DNA of 64,000 nt from Ascidiimonas sp046199005 (lineage in GTDB: Bacteria > Bacteroidota > Bacteroidia > Flavobacteriales > Flavobacteriaceae): assembly GCA_046199005.1 (NCBI GenBank), contig CP176050.1:1736001-1800000 (forward strand), given 5' to 3'. Positions within the stretch are counted from its first letter, which is position 1, and the number at the start of each line of letters is the position of its first letter. The translations under genes were made by a program, and so were the position numbers. The notes below the pieces were generated by a model that saw only the letters and a list, made by a program, of their open reading frames with translations, searched no databases and was not told the origin of the DNA. Of this stretch, positions 54,773 to 63,340 are shown one piece after another.

Positions 54773-56263
54773 TTATTTTTTGAGGGCGTCTTTTCCCGTT
54801 TTTTTAGCTTTTCTAAAGATACTACCGATACCAGTCAGGAAGCCATCAGCATCGAAAACCCCTTTATCTGCGGTAGCTCGTTTAGTAAGAAAGATTCCTA
54901 ATGGTAACATAACGATCGTAGCCAACCAGGACCCTATGATGGGATGAATACTACCGTCTTCTGCGTAGTTTTTAGCAAACAGATCGAGAAAATAATACGT
55001 AAGAAACAGTCCAATGGCAAGTACCATCGGTAATCCTAAACCTCCCTTTCTAACGATAGCTCCCAGCGGGGCTCCTATAAAAAATAAGATGATACATATA
55101 AATGCCAGCGCATATTTTTCGTGTAGTGATATGATATGGTGATTTAATAGCTTTTCTCTTCGCAGCCGGTCACTCTTTCTTCCCTGAATCGTCGCGATGA
55201 TATTGGTGGCATTATTAATGGCAATGTCCAGCAATTGTTCCTGTTTCCATTCGGGGAATAAATTCATCAAAGAATCTCTTTGAAGAATAGGCGTTTTTAT
55301 AGAATCTTTTGGTTTAGGAGTGGGTAGCTGTTGTGGTGATGTACTTGAATTATCTACGAATGCATTTACACCCGTTCTACGATAGATATTATTTCCAAAG
55401 GTAGAGGCTACTTTTTGGTTGTCTTTGGCAATCGAGTCTATAAAATAATCCAGTTCGCCTACGTTCAACATTTTATACAGCCGGGTAGATTTCTCTTCGT
55501 TAAGGTCTACATCATTTAAGCCGGAAAGATCCATGTTGATCGTGTAATATTCAAACTGCGCTTTCGCATGTGGTAATTTGGAAGTACTTTTAGGGGAACT
55601 GGTTTTAATGTCTTCATAATAGTGCCCGTCTTTGAGCACCAGTTGTAAAACATCTGAATCTTCACTACTTTTTAGTTCTCCTTCTTTTGCCTTGATGACT
55701 ACCCTGTTTTCTTCGAATTTATTTTTCTTATGAATGATCACATTTTTTAGAAAATTATCGTTCTCACCGTATTTTTCATCCACTTTAATATTGATAATAT
55801 CTCCGATATCATTAAAAATACCTTCATTAATGGCAAGTGCCGGTTTGAGCTTGGCTATATTTTTCCGAAGATTATAAGATTTGTTTTCGGCTTTCGGAAT
55901 CACATCATTGGCGAAAAAGAAAGTACCAATACCTAAAAGTAGCATAAAGATCATGAGGCTACGCATTGCCCGCTGTAGCGAAATACCGGAAGCCTTCATG
56001 GCGGCAAACTCATAATTCTCGGCAAAGCTTCCAAAAGTCATAATGGAGGCAAGTAATACGGTGAGCGGTAATACTTTATTAACCAGTGTAGGGGAGTAGT
56101 AAAAAAGAAATTTGGCAATGATCATAAGATCCAACCCCTTCCCGGCAAATTCTTCAATGAAAAACCAAATGGCCTGGAATATGAAAATAAACATTAAGAT
56201 CACAAACGAGCTTGTGAAATTAAAGAGAAAACGAGATAAGATATACCGGTCAAGTATTTTCAA
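54773..56263 (-). CDS. LptF/LptG-family LPS-export permease
   Basis: A 496-residue inner-membrane permease of the YjgP/YjgQ family. It begins MKILDRYILSRFLFNFTSSF with the first span, then two more spans (about 60-80 and 100-120). A large periplasmic jellyroll region is longer than in Escherichia coli, with a Ser/Pro-rich stretch around residues 305-325. Three C-terminal spans close with a Lys-rich tail. LptF/LptG move lipopolysaccharide from the inner membrane to the LptA bridge. Bacteroidota often have two such genes; only one is in the window. Five bases separate it from lolA. Confidence 0.9.
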   Translation of the reverse strand: MKILDRYILSRFLFNFTSSFVILMFIFIFQAIWFFIEEFAGKGLDLMIIAKFLFYYSPTLVNKVLPLTVLLASIMTFGSFAENYEFAAMKASGISLQRAMRSLMIFMLLLGIGTFFFANDVIPKAENKSYNLRKNIAKLKPALAINEGIFNDIGDIINIKVDEKYGENDNFLKNVIIHKKNKFEENRVVIKAKEGELKSSEDSDVLQLVLKDGHYYEDIKTSSPKSTSKLPHAKAQFEYYTINMDLSGLNDVDLNEEKSTRLYKMLNVGELDYFIDSIAKDNQKVASTFGNNIYRRTGVNAFVDNSSTSPQQLPTPKPKDSIKTPILQRDSLMNLFPEWKQEQLLDIAINNATNIIATIQGRKSDRLRREKLLNHHIISLHEKYALAFICIILFFIGAPLGAIVRKGGLGLPMVLAIGLFLTYYFLDLFAKNYAEDGSIHPIIGSWLATIVMLPLGIFLTKRATADKGVFDADGFLTGIGSIFRKAKKTGKDALKK

Positions 56264-56268
56264 CGATG

Positions 56269-56916
56269 CTAATTTCTTGTAATGTAATAACCTTCATCAA
56301 GGTATTTTTGCTCATCAAAAGTAAATAAGGATTTTGGAATAGGTTGATTCGTTTTAAAAGAATTAACAGTAATCGTTGTCTTGGTAGCGTTGCTTCCTAT
56401 TTGTATTAAATTATAGATGTGTTTGGTTTGCACATCAATACCCAATAGTAATTCCACCACCTCAGAATTGGAATCGATAGGCGTAAGTTTGATAAATTGA
56501 ATTTTGCGACCTTTTACGTTTTGAAGAATATCCCAGTCATATTTATACCCCTCCTTGTAGAAAGTAAGCATTTTTGAGGGAGTTACGGTATTTTCATCTT
56601 CAGCGTCCTGCTTTTCAATGGTCACTTCTTCATTTTCCGGGACAATAGTATGAACCATCTTACCGTCGTACAAAACAGTAGCACCCAAATAATTAAGCAG
56701 GTATTTGTCACCTTGCATAGTAACATTGCCTCGGGTTTCCTGATTTATATTTTCTGCTTTGTTGTTAAGTGTGTACTTAAAGTCGATATAAATATTGTCA
56801 TAGCTGGTAGCTTTTGCGTAGACGTCGTCTAACAATGCTTTTGCTTTCGCACTGTTTTGAGCGATTGCGCCAAAAGATACCAGTGTAAAAACGATTAATG
56901 CATATAACTTTTTCAT
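56269..56916 (-). CDS. lolA: outer-membrane lipoprotein carrier LolA
   Basis: A 215-residue periplasmic carrier of lipoproteins. The signal is MKKLYALIVFTLVSFGAIAQ. The mature protein has the LolA-type half-barrel pattern: DFKYTLNNKAENINQETRGN, GDKYLLNYLGATVLYDGKMV and the hydrophobic TITVNSFKTNQPIPKSLFTF end. The frame is open eight codons further to 56940, which would overlap the end of ftsK by 17 bp. I chose the ATG at 56916 because the signal peptide begins there. Directly downstream of ftsK, the normal flavobacterial order. Confidence 0.87.
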   Translation of the reverse strand: MKKLYALIVFTLVSFGAIAQNSAKAKALLDDVYAKATSYDNIYIDFKYTLNNKAENINQETRGNVTMQGDKYLLNYLGATVLYDGKMVHTIVPENEEVTIEKQDAEDENTVTPSKMLTFYKEGYKYDWDILQNVKGRKIQFIKLTPIDSNSEVVELLLGIDVQTKHIYNLIQIGSNATKTTITVNSFKTNQPIPKSLFTFDEQKYLDEGYYITRN

Positions 56917-56923
56917 AAGTCTT

Positions 56924-59392
56924 TTATGGTTTTTGTTCATTGTTTAATAATTCTTCCAGAGCAAGAATGTCGCTTACGAGCACCTGTCTTGCCTTACTGC
57001 CTTCGAAAGGGCCTACAATGCCTGCCGCTTCTAACTGATCAATAAGTCTTCCTGCACGGTTGTAACCCAGTTTGAGTTTTCGCTGCAGCAAAGATGCCGA
57101 ACCTTGTTGTGCATTTACGATCACTTCCGCTGCGTCTCTGAACAGCGCATCCCTGTCTTCGATATCTATATCAAGACCTGTGCCAGAATCTTCGCCTAAG
57201 TATTCCGGAAGCAAATGTGCTTCCGGGTAAGCACGCTGGCTACCAATATATTCGGTAATACGAGCTACCTCTGGCGTATCGACAAATGCACATTGCAATC
57301 TTACGATATCATTGCCCTGAGTGTAAAGCATGTCTCCTCTACCAATTAATTGATCTGCACCCTGGCTATCTAATATAGTACGGGAATCAATCTTAGAAGT
57401 AACCCTAAAGGCGATACGTGCAGGGAAGTTGGCTTTGATAATACCGGTAATTACATTGACCGAGGGTCTTTGAGTAGCTATGATCAAATGAATCCCGACG
57501 GCTCGTGCTAATTGTGCCAATCTTGCAATAGGCATTTCTACTTCTTTACCGGCAGTCATAATAAGATCTGCAAACTCATCTACGACCAGTACGATATAGG
57601 GTAGAAACTTATGCCCTTCATTCGGATTGAGTTTTCGCGCCTTAAATTTTACATTGTATTCTTTAATGTTACGAACCATTGCATTTTTCAACAGTTCATA
57701 CCGATCATCCATTTCAATACACAAAGAGTTAAGGGTATTGATCACCTTGGTGTTATCTGTAATGATGGCTTCTTCGGTATCTGGAAGTTTTGCCAGAAAA
57801 TGCCTTTCAATCTTATTAAAAAGAGTGAGCTCTACCTTTTTGGGGTCTACCAGTACAAACTTCACTTCAGCAGGATGTCTCTTGTACAGCAAAGAGGTTA
57901 GGATGGCATTTAAACCTACCGATTTACCTTGACCGGTAGCACCCGCCATAAGCAGGTGAGGCATTTTAGCTAGATCCACCACAAAAGTTTCATTACTAAT
58001 GGTCTTCCCTAACGCCAATGGCAACTCCATTTCTGCTTTTTGGAATTTAGAAGAAGCAATAACAGAACGCATCGATACAATAGTTGCATTCTTATTAGGC
58101 ACTTCAATACCAATGGTGCCCTTTCCTGGTATGGGTGCGATAATTCGAATACCTAGTGCAGCCAGTGAGAGGGCAATATCGTCTTCGAGGTTTTTGATTT
58201 TTGAAATTCTTACCCCTGCTTCCGGGACTATCTCATAGAGCGTAACGGTGGGTCCTATGGTCGCTTTTATTTGAGAAATCTCAATCTTATAATTTTTGAG
58301 GGTTTCAACGATCTTATTTTTGTTTTCCTCCAGTTCTTCCTGATTGATAGTGATGCTTCCGGCACCGTAGTCTTTTAGAAGATCAAGACCTGGGAATTTG
58401 TAGTTCCCGAGTTCTAATTTCGGATCAAATTCACCAAAATCCTTTACCAGCTTATCTGCCAGCACATCAGTAAGTTCCTGTTCTTCCCTTACCTCTTCAA
58501 CCTCTATTTTTAGATCATCAGCAGCAGAAGATTTGGTTTCTTTTTCAGGCGATATATCTTCTAGTGTTTCTTCTTCCTGTGCAACTTTAACTTCAAAAGA
58601 ATTTTCGATATCAACATCAGATATTTTGTCGATCGTAGAGTAGTTCCTTATAGTGGGTTCCTGATCTTTCAGCGAAAGCTCAAAAATAGATGTTTTTTCC
58701 TCTGCTGAATCACTTTCATCGGTCACCGAAGCAGTTTCTTCATCGGAATTCGAAACCACTTGGTTTTCGGTTTCAGGATTTTTCATTTCAGACCTAAATT
58801 GTTCTCTTCGGGCGTTGATGAAATTTATGATACGTTCTGGAGTGAGCTTGAGGCGCAGTGCCAGATAGGTGATCAGAATAAAAGTAAGCAATAAGATAAC
58901 ACCTAATTTTCCGATATAAGACTGTAGCAGATCATTGAGTTCGAAGCCTACTGTGCCGCCCAATAACGGTTCGCTTTTCCCGATAAATCCAAAAAGAACA
59001 GACAGCCATATCATTACTAAAGTCCCCCAGAACCAACGGTTTATAAGTTTTAAACGGTCGGTTTTAAGAAAAAAATGAAGACCGGTAAGCATGATCAAAA
59101 AAGTGATAATAAAAGAGGCGATCCCGAATCCTTTATAAATAAAAAAATGACTCACGGATGCTCCGAACTTGCTTAGTAAATTTTTCGTTTGTTTACTTCT
59201 GTCCGCAAATTCAGTAAGCGTACTTTGGTCATCCTGCCAGGTAAAAAAGTAGGAGATGAAGGCTACGAATAAAGCAATGCTTAGCAGTACAAACAAACTA
59301 CCCAATACCAGCTGATGCTGTTTGGTGATTTTGAATGCTGGAAAAGAACGTTTAGAAGTGTTTTTAGATTTAGTCGTTTTTTTTCTGGCCAT
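56924..59392 (-). CDS. ftsK: FtsK/SpoIIIE DNA translocase
   Basis: A protein of about 822 residues with four N-terminal membrane spans (residues 25-190), an acidic linker (about 200-320) and the FtsK motor. Walker A is GATGQGKSVGLNAI; Walker B follows as YIVLVVDEFADLI. The C-terminal gamma domain, which reads KOPS, ends near YNRAGRLIDQLEAAGIVGPF. It pumps DNA at the division septum to resolve chromosomes with XerCD. The frame opens at MLM; I chose the second Met, MARKKTTK, as the start. Confidence 0.93.
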   Translation of the reverse strand: MARKKTTKSKNTSKRSFPAFKITKQHQLVLGSLFVLLSIALFVAFISYFFTWQDDQSTLTEFADRSKQTKNLLSKFGASVSHFFIYKGFGIASFIITFLIMLTGLHFFLKTDRLKLINRWFWGTLVMIWLSVLFGFIGKSEPLLGGTVGFELNDLLQSYIGKLGVILLLTFILITYLALRLKLTPERIINFINARREQFRSEMKNPETENQVVSNSDEETASVTDESDSAEEKTSIFELSLKDQEPTIRNYSTIDKISDVDIENSFEVKVAQEEETLEDISPEKETKSSAADDLKIEVEEVREEQELTDVLADKLVKDFGEFDPKLELGNYKFPGLDLLKDYGAGSITINQEELEENKNKIVETLKNYKIEISQIKATIGPTVTLYEIVPEAGVRISKIKNLEDDIALSLAALGIRIIAPIPGKGTIGIEVPNKNATIVSMRSVIASSKFQKAEMELPLALGKTISNETFVVDLAKMPHLLMAGATGQGKSVGLNAILTSLLYKRHPAEVKFVLVDPKKVELTLFNKIERHFLAKLPDTEEAIITDNTKVINTLNSLCIEMDDRYELLKNAMVRNIKEYNVKFKARKLNPNEGHKFLPYIVLVVDEFADLIMTAGKEVEMPIARLAQLARAVGIHLIIATQRPSVNVITGIIKANFPARIAFRVTSKIDSRTILDSQGADQLIGRGDMLYTQGNDIVRLQCAFVDTPEVARITEYIGSQRAYPEAHLLPEYLGEDSGTGLDIDIEDRDALFRDAAEVIVNAQQGSASLLQRKLKLGYNRAGRLIDQLEAAGIVGPFEGSKARQVLVSDILALEELLNNEQKP

Positions 59393-59454
59393 TAGCAAGC
59401 GTTAGGTTCAATGCAAAAATACAAATTACTAACGTTTTGAAATGATTTATATTT

Positions 59455-59814
59455 TCAAAATATTTTGGGAAGATAAATGAAACAGCCAACGATAACTGCG
59501 GCAAGGGCAGTTACAAAAACAGCCCCTGCGGCAATATCTTTAATAAATCCGATTTTGTTATTGAAATCAGGATGAACAAAATCTGCCATCTTTTCTACGG
59601 CTGTGTTAAGGCCTTCAATAGAAATGATAAGTGCAATGGTAAGAATTTGAAGCATCCACTCGGTTTGGCTAATGTCAAAATAAAAACCGGCTCCCGTAAC
59701 TACCAATGCGATAAGTAATTGCACTTTAATGCTCGCTTCGGTAGTTGCCAGTAAAACCATGCCTTTAAAAGCATAACCTATACTTTGTATTCTTTTCTTT
59801 ATAAAATTAAGCAT
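59455..59814 (-). CDS. dgkA: diacylglycerol/undecaprenol kinase family protein
   Basis: A 119-residue, three-span membrane kinase of the DgkA/UdpK type. Landmarks are EASIKVQLLIALVVTGAGF, the IEGLNTAVEKMADF catalytic helix with its Glu, and the final KDIAAGAVFVTALAAVIVG span. The frame extends further upstream, but MLNFIKKRIQSIGYAFKGM at 59814 is the family start. It overlaps the stop of tpx by eight bases, a sign of co-translation. It phosphorylates lipid alcohols during cell-wall turnover. Confidence 0.88.
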   Translation of the reverse strand: MLNFIKKRIQSIGYAFKGMVLLATTEASIKVQLLIALVVTGAGFYFDISQTEWMLQILTIALIISIEGLNTAVEKMADFVHPDFNNKIGFIKDIAAGAVFVTALAAVIVGCFIYLPKIF

Positions 59815-60313
59815 CGTAAAGTGCTTCCAAAGCAGCTTTGTAGTTTGGTTCGTCTGCAATTTCACCTACTTGTTCTGTGTAGATCACCTGACCATTCTCA
59901 TCGATCACGATCACTGCTCTTGAATGCAAACCTTTAAGCGGACCATCGGTAATTTCCAGACCGTAATCCTTCCCAAAAGCACCCGTCCTGAAATCGGAAA
60001 GTGTGATCACGTTTTCGAGTCCTTCGGCACCACAAAATCTGTTTTGTGCAAAAGGAAGATCTTTAGATATGCATAATACTTTTGTGTTATCCAGTTCTGC
60101 TGCTTCTGTATTAAATGCTCTTACAGACATAGCGCAAGTACCCGTGTCTATACTTGGAAATACATTAAGTATTACTTTGCTTCCGGAGAAATCGTTTAAA
60201 CTCACCTCAGCAAGATCTTTGTTAATGAGTGTGAACCCTTTCGCTTTCGATCCGTTTTCCGGAAGGTTACCACTTGTGTGTATTTGATTTCCGCCTAATG
60301 TAATTGATGCCAT
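59807..60313 (-). CDS. tpx: thiol peroxidase (Tpx)
   Basis: A 168-residue atypical 2-Cys peroxiredoxin. The peroxidatic Cys60 lies in PSIDTGTCAMSVRAFN and the resolving Cys94 in AQNRFCGAEGLE, the normal spacing for Tpx. It removes alkyl and lipid hydroperoxides with thioredoxin as reductant. It is the first gene of the run tpx-dgkA. Its start is 43 bp from a terminator hairpin (60356-60385) that ends the thioredoxin operon upstream on the same strand. Confidence 0.93.
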   Translation of the reverse strand: MASITLGGNQIHTSGNLPENGSKAKGFTLINKDLAEVSLNDFSGSKVILNVFPSIDTGTCAMSVRAFNTEAAELDNTKVLCISKDLPFAQNRFCGAEGLENVITLSDFRTGAFGKDYGLEITDGPLKGLHSRAVIVIDENGQVIYTEQVGEIADEPNYKAALEALYDA

Positions 60314-60355
60314 AGTTTTTTTGGTTTAAATGAATTGTAAAATTAACATAAAAGA

Positions 60356-60385
60356 AAATCCTCTGCGAATTTACACAGAGGATTT
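60356..60385 (-). terminator. terminator of the thioredoxin operon
   Basis: AAATCCTCTG (60356-60365) and CAGAGGATTT (60376-60385) form a 10-bp stem with a 10-nt loop; on the minus strand it is followed by a T-rich run. It lies between the DUF6952-like gene and tpx. Confidence 0.8.
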
Positions 60386-60412
60386 ACGTATACCTTTATC
60401 AATATTTTAACA

Positions 60413-60670
60413 TTATTGATCGATAGAACCCAAGACTCTCGACATGAAACTATTTAAAGCTTCTTTACGGGGAGTTCCTTCTTTGATAAGTTTTTGAACT
60501 TCGATCGCGCCATACATATTAGATATGAGTTCACCGATCACGTCTAATTCTTCATCTTTTAAAGAGGGTACTTCAGTAAGTGCTTCGAGCGTTTCTATAG
60601 TCTCGATTAGATAATCTTCATCATTTTCTTCAATAAATGACGTAAGATGTTTAATTACGGGTAACTTCAT
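60413..60670 (-). CDS. small conserved protein, probably DUF6952 family (85 aa)
   Basis: An 85-residue acidic helical protein beginning MKLPVIKHLTSFIEENDEDY with a predicted all-helical body ending GSIDQ. I recognise the start as a small flavobacterial protein (I believe DUF6952, from memory). It overlaps the 3' end of the thioredoxin-like gene by 20 bp in another frame, so translation is coupled to it. No cysteine is present, so a redox role would have to be indirect, for example as a partner of the thioredoxin-like protein. Confidence 0.7.
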   Translation of the reverse strand: MKLPVIKHLTSFIEENDEDYLIETIETLEALTEVPSLKDEELDVIGELISNMYGAIEVQKLIKEGTPRKEALNSFMSRVLGSIDQ

Positions 60671-60965
60671 CGATCAAATCTGTTAAAACTTCTAATTTGT
60701 TTGTTTGCACCTGATTTACAAAACTTCCTTTGTTAAATGCTGCAAAAGTTGGCAAATTATTCACGTTTGCCAGTTTGCGGGATTCAGGAAATTTCTCTGC
60801 ATCTACAATAACAAACGTTGCATTTTCATGAACGGAAGCCATTTTTTTGAACTTCGGTTTCATGATCCGACAATTTCCGCACCATCCGGCAGAATACTGG
60901 ACGAATACGGTGTCGTTTGTATCAATGATCTCTTGCAAATTATCTTGCTCTAACTCCTGAACCAT
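60651..60965 (-). CDS. thioredoxin-family protein (CGNC active site)
   Basis: A 104-residue thioredoxin-fold protein with active site WCGNC (Cys29 and Cys32) in SAGWCGNCRIMKP. The second conserved element, the cis-Pro region, appears as NVNNLPTFAAF. The normal thioredoxin motif is CGPC; Asn in place of Pro raises the expected redox potential and is seen in some flavobacterial peroxiredoxin partners. Sandwiched between the peroxiredoxin gene (5 bp upstream) and the DUF6952-like gene, so one operon of three is likely. Confidence 0.88.
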   Translation of the reverse strand: MVQELEQDNLQEIIDTNDTVFVQYSAGWCGNCRIMKPKFKKMASVHENATFVIVDAEKFPESRKLANVNNLPTFAAFNKGSFVNQVQTNKLEVLTDLIDEVTRN

Positions 60966-60970
60966 AATGC

Positions 60971-61615
60971 TTAGTTTAAAGAATTTGCCAAATACTCAGA
61001 TACGCCTTGGCGATTCGCCTTCATCGCTTCTTTACCTTCTTCCCAGTTTGCAGGACATACCTCACCGTGCTTTTGCACGTGTGCGTAAGCATCGATCAAA
61101 CGCAGGTATTCATTTACGTTTCTACCCACTGGCATGTGGTTGATACCCTCGTGGAAAACAGTTCCTTCTTCATCAATAAGATACGTTGCACGATAGGTAA
61201 CATTATCTCCTTCGTAGATGATTGAATCGGTTTCCTCATTATAGGTTTCAGACTGAATGTCAAGAATACCCAGCACATTCGCCAGATTTCTGTTAGTATC
61301 TGCAAGAATAGGATAAGTAACACCTTCGATACCTCCATTGTCTTTGTCGGTATTCAACCAGGCAAAGTGTACTTCGGCTGTGTCACAAGATGCGCCTACT
61401 ACTAGTGTATTTCTTTTTTCAAATTCAGGTAAAGCTTCCTGAAAAGCATGAAGTTCTGTAGGACAAACAAAAGTAAAGTCTTTTGGGTACCAGAAAAGCA
61501 ATACCTTCTTTCCTTTGTTTACCGCTTCTTCGAATATATTAAGTTTAAAAGTATCACCCATATCATTCATGGCGTCAACGTTTAAATTCGGAAATTTTTT
61601 TCCAACAAATGTCAT
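60971..61615 (-). CDS. 2-Cys peroxiredoxin (AhpC/TSA type)
   Basis: A 214-residue typical 2-Cys peroxiredoxin. The peroxidatic Cys51 is in FTFVCPTELHAF and the resolving Cys lies in GEVCPANWEEG near the C-terminus. The central catalytic Arg is in the TYRATYLIDEEG region. It reduces H2O2 and alkyl peroxides; its reductant may be the thioredoxin-like protein encoded five bases downstream. Start ATG at 61613-61615; a possible promoter -7 box lies at 61651-61658. Confidence 0.93.
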   Translation of the reverse strand: MTFVGKKFPNLNVDAMNDMGDTFKLNIFEEAVNKGKKVLLFWYPKDFTFVCPTELHAFQEALPEFEKRNTLVVGASCDTAEVHFAWLNTDKDNGGIEGVTYPILADTNRNLANVLGILDIQSETYNEETDSIIYEGDNVTYRATYLIDEEGTVFHEGINHMPVGRNVNEYLRLIDAYAHVQKHGEVCPANWEEGKEAMKANRQGVSEYLANSLN

Positions 61616-61650
61616 AATAGCTTTAATTTTTTTAGTTATTAATTTCGGTG

Positions 61651-61658
61651 CAAAATTA
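61651..61658 (-). promoter_or_regulatory. possible -7 promoter element of the peroxiredoxin gene
   Basis: On the minus strand TAATTTTG matches the Bacteroidota -7 consensus TAnnTTTG, 36 bases before the start. A T-rich stretch 20-25 bp upstream (GCTTTTTC) is a weak candidate -33 element. Confidence 0.4.
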
Positions 61659-61776
61659 CTACTGAGAAGAAGATTTTGAAAAAGCTAAACATTGGAAAAT
61701 CTTATGCGCTAATAAGCATTTTTAATACTACTGCAATCTGCGTTTTAAGTTTTTAGCTGTCAGTGATTTAAGAAAC

Positions 61777-63261
61777 CTATTTACTTGTCAGTTGCTTTAT
61801 TTTAATTTTAAAAGCTGCAAAAATAAGCGTCGTAATAGGGCTTAGCCAGTTAAAAATGGCATACAGGAAATATTCACCCACGCCAACACCTAATACACCC
61901 GACTGATATGCGCCACAGGTATTATAGGGTATGAGTACCGAAGTAACGGTTCCGGAATCTTCCAACGTACGGCTTAAGTTTTCTGGAGCAAGACCACGGT
62001 CTTTGTAGGCTTTTGAAAACATTTTTCCGGGAACAACGATAGCCAGATACTGGTCGGAAGCGGTAATATTCAATGCAATACAGCTTCCTACAGTACTTAG
62101 AAAAAGCTGAAATGTATTTCTAGCCAGACTTAAAAGTGCTTTACTAATTCTGGATAAGGCACCAATAGCATCCATTACGCCACCAAATACCATGGCACAG
62201 ATAATAAGCCAGATCGTGCCCAACATTCCCTCCATTCCTTTCCCTTTAAAAAGATCCTGAAGTTCTTTCATTTCGGTAGGAACTACGGTTTCTACTGTAA
62301 TGGAGTTTAGTACGCCCATGTAGGCAGCTTTAAAATTCATGGTTTCCTGACCACTTACCATTAAGATAATGTCTGGTTGAAAAATAACTGCAAAAATACC
62401 GGCAAGCAAGGTGCCAACGAGTAAAGCTACCAGCGGAGGTGTTTTTCGAACGATCATATAAATGACCACAACAGGTACCAGAAACAGCCATGGAGTAACA
62501 TTAAATTTACCATTGATCTCATTGAGCAATCTACTGGTATCTGCCGAACCGGAGGTGTCAAACGTAAATCCAATCATAATAAAAACAATTAATGTTACTA
62601 GTATTGTGGGAACTGTGGTAAGTGACATATAACGAATATGACTGAATAATTCACCACCTGCCATGGCCGGAGCAAGATTTGTAGTGTCACTCATAGGTGA
62701 CATTTTATCCCCAAAATAGGCGCCAGAGATTACAGCACCGGCTGTCATCCCGGGCGGAATTCCTAAAGCACCACCAACACCGATCAGGGCAATACCTACG
62801 GTAGCAGAGGTAGTCCAGCTGCTTCCGGTAGCAACAGAGATTAGGGCACAAATAATGATGCTCGCCGCCAGAAAAATAGAAGGGTTTAAAATTTGAAGTC
62901 CGTAATAAATCATGCTGGGAATTATTCCACTTACAAACCACGTTCCAGCAAGTCCACCAACCATTAAAAGAATTAATAAAGCCCCAACCGTAGACTTGAT
63001 ATTGGTAGCAACTTCTTCTATCATCTGCTCGTAGGAGACCTTATTGAAGAAACCAACTATTGCTGCTACAGACGCACCCATCAGAAGGATAAACTGATTA
63101 CTACCTGCAAGGGCATTATCTCCAAATGCGACCAGTACATTATAGGCCAGCATCCCAATTAACGCAAATATAGGGATTAAGGCCTCCCAAATGTTTAATT
63201 CTTTGTTGTTTACAATAGGTTGATCGTTTGGACCGGTAGGCTTAATCTGTTGGCTTTCCAT
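61777..63261 (-). CDS. nhaC: NhaC-family Na+/H+ antiporter
   Basis: A 494-residue transporter with about eleven to twelve spans, the normal NhaC size. Landmarks are the NIWEALIPIFALIGMLAYNV first span, the VATGSSWTTSATVGIALIGV and GAYFGDKMSPMSDTTNLAP regions characteristic of NhaC, and the later EDSGTVTSVLIPYNTCGAYQ. It exchanges cytosolic Na+ for H+, fitting a marine lifestyle. The frame opens at 63303, but the ATG at 63261 (MESQQIKPTG) is the likelier start because the extra 14 residues have no family match. Confidence 0.9.
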   Translation of the reverse strand: MESQQIKPTGPNDQPIVNNKELNIWEALIPIFALIGMLAYNVLVAFGDNALAGSNQFILLMGASVAAIVGFFNKVSYEQMIEEVATNIKSTVGALLILLMVGGLAGTWFVSGIIPSMIYYGLQILNPSIFLAASIIICALISVATGSSWTTSATVGIALIGVGGALGIPPGMTAGAVISGAYFGDKMSPMSDTTNLAPAMAGGELFSHIRYMSLTTVPTILVTLIVFIMIGFTFDTSGSADTSRLLNEINGKFNVTPWLFLVPVVVIYMIVRKTPPLVALLVGTLLAGIFAVIFQPDIILMVSGQETMNFKAAYMGVLNSITVETVVPTEMKELQDLFKGKGMEGMLGTIWLIICAMVFGGVMDAIGALSRISKALLSLARNTFQLFLSTVGSCIALNITASDQYLAIVVPGKMFSKAYKDRGLAPENLSRTLEDSGTVTSVLIPYNTCGAYQSGVLGVGVGEYFLYAIFNWLSPITTLIFAAFKIKIKQLTSK

Positions 63262-63340
63262 GTATGGTAGTTCTTTAGCGCTGTAATAATACGATAATAC
63301 CACACCTTTTGCAAATCAAAAAACTTTGAATGATTTGTTC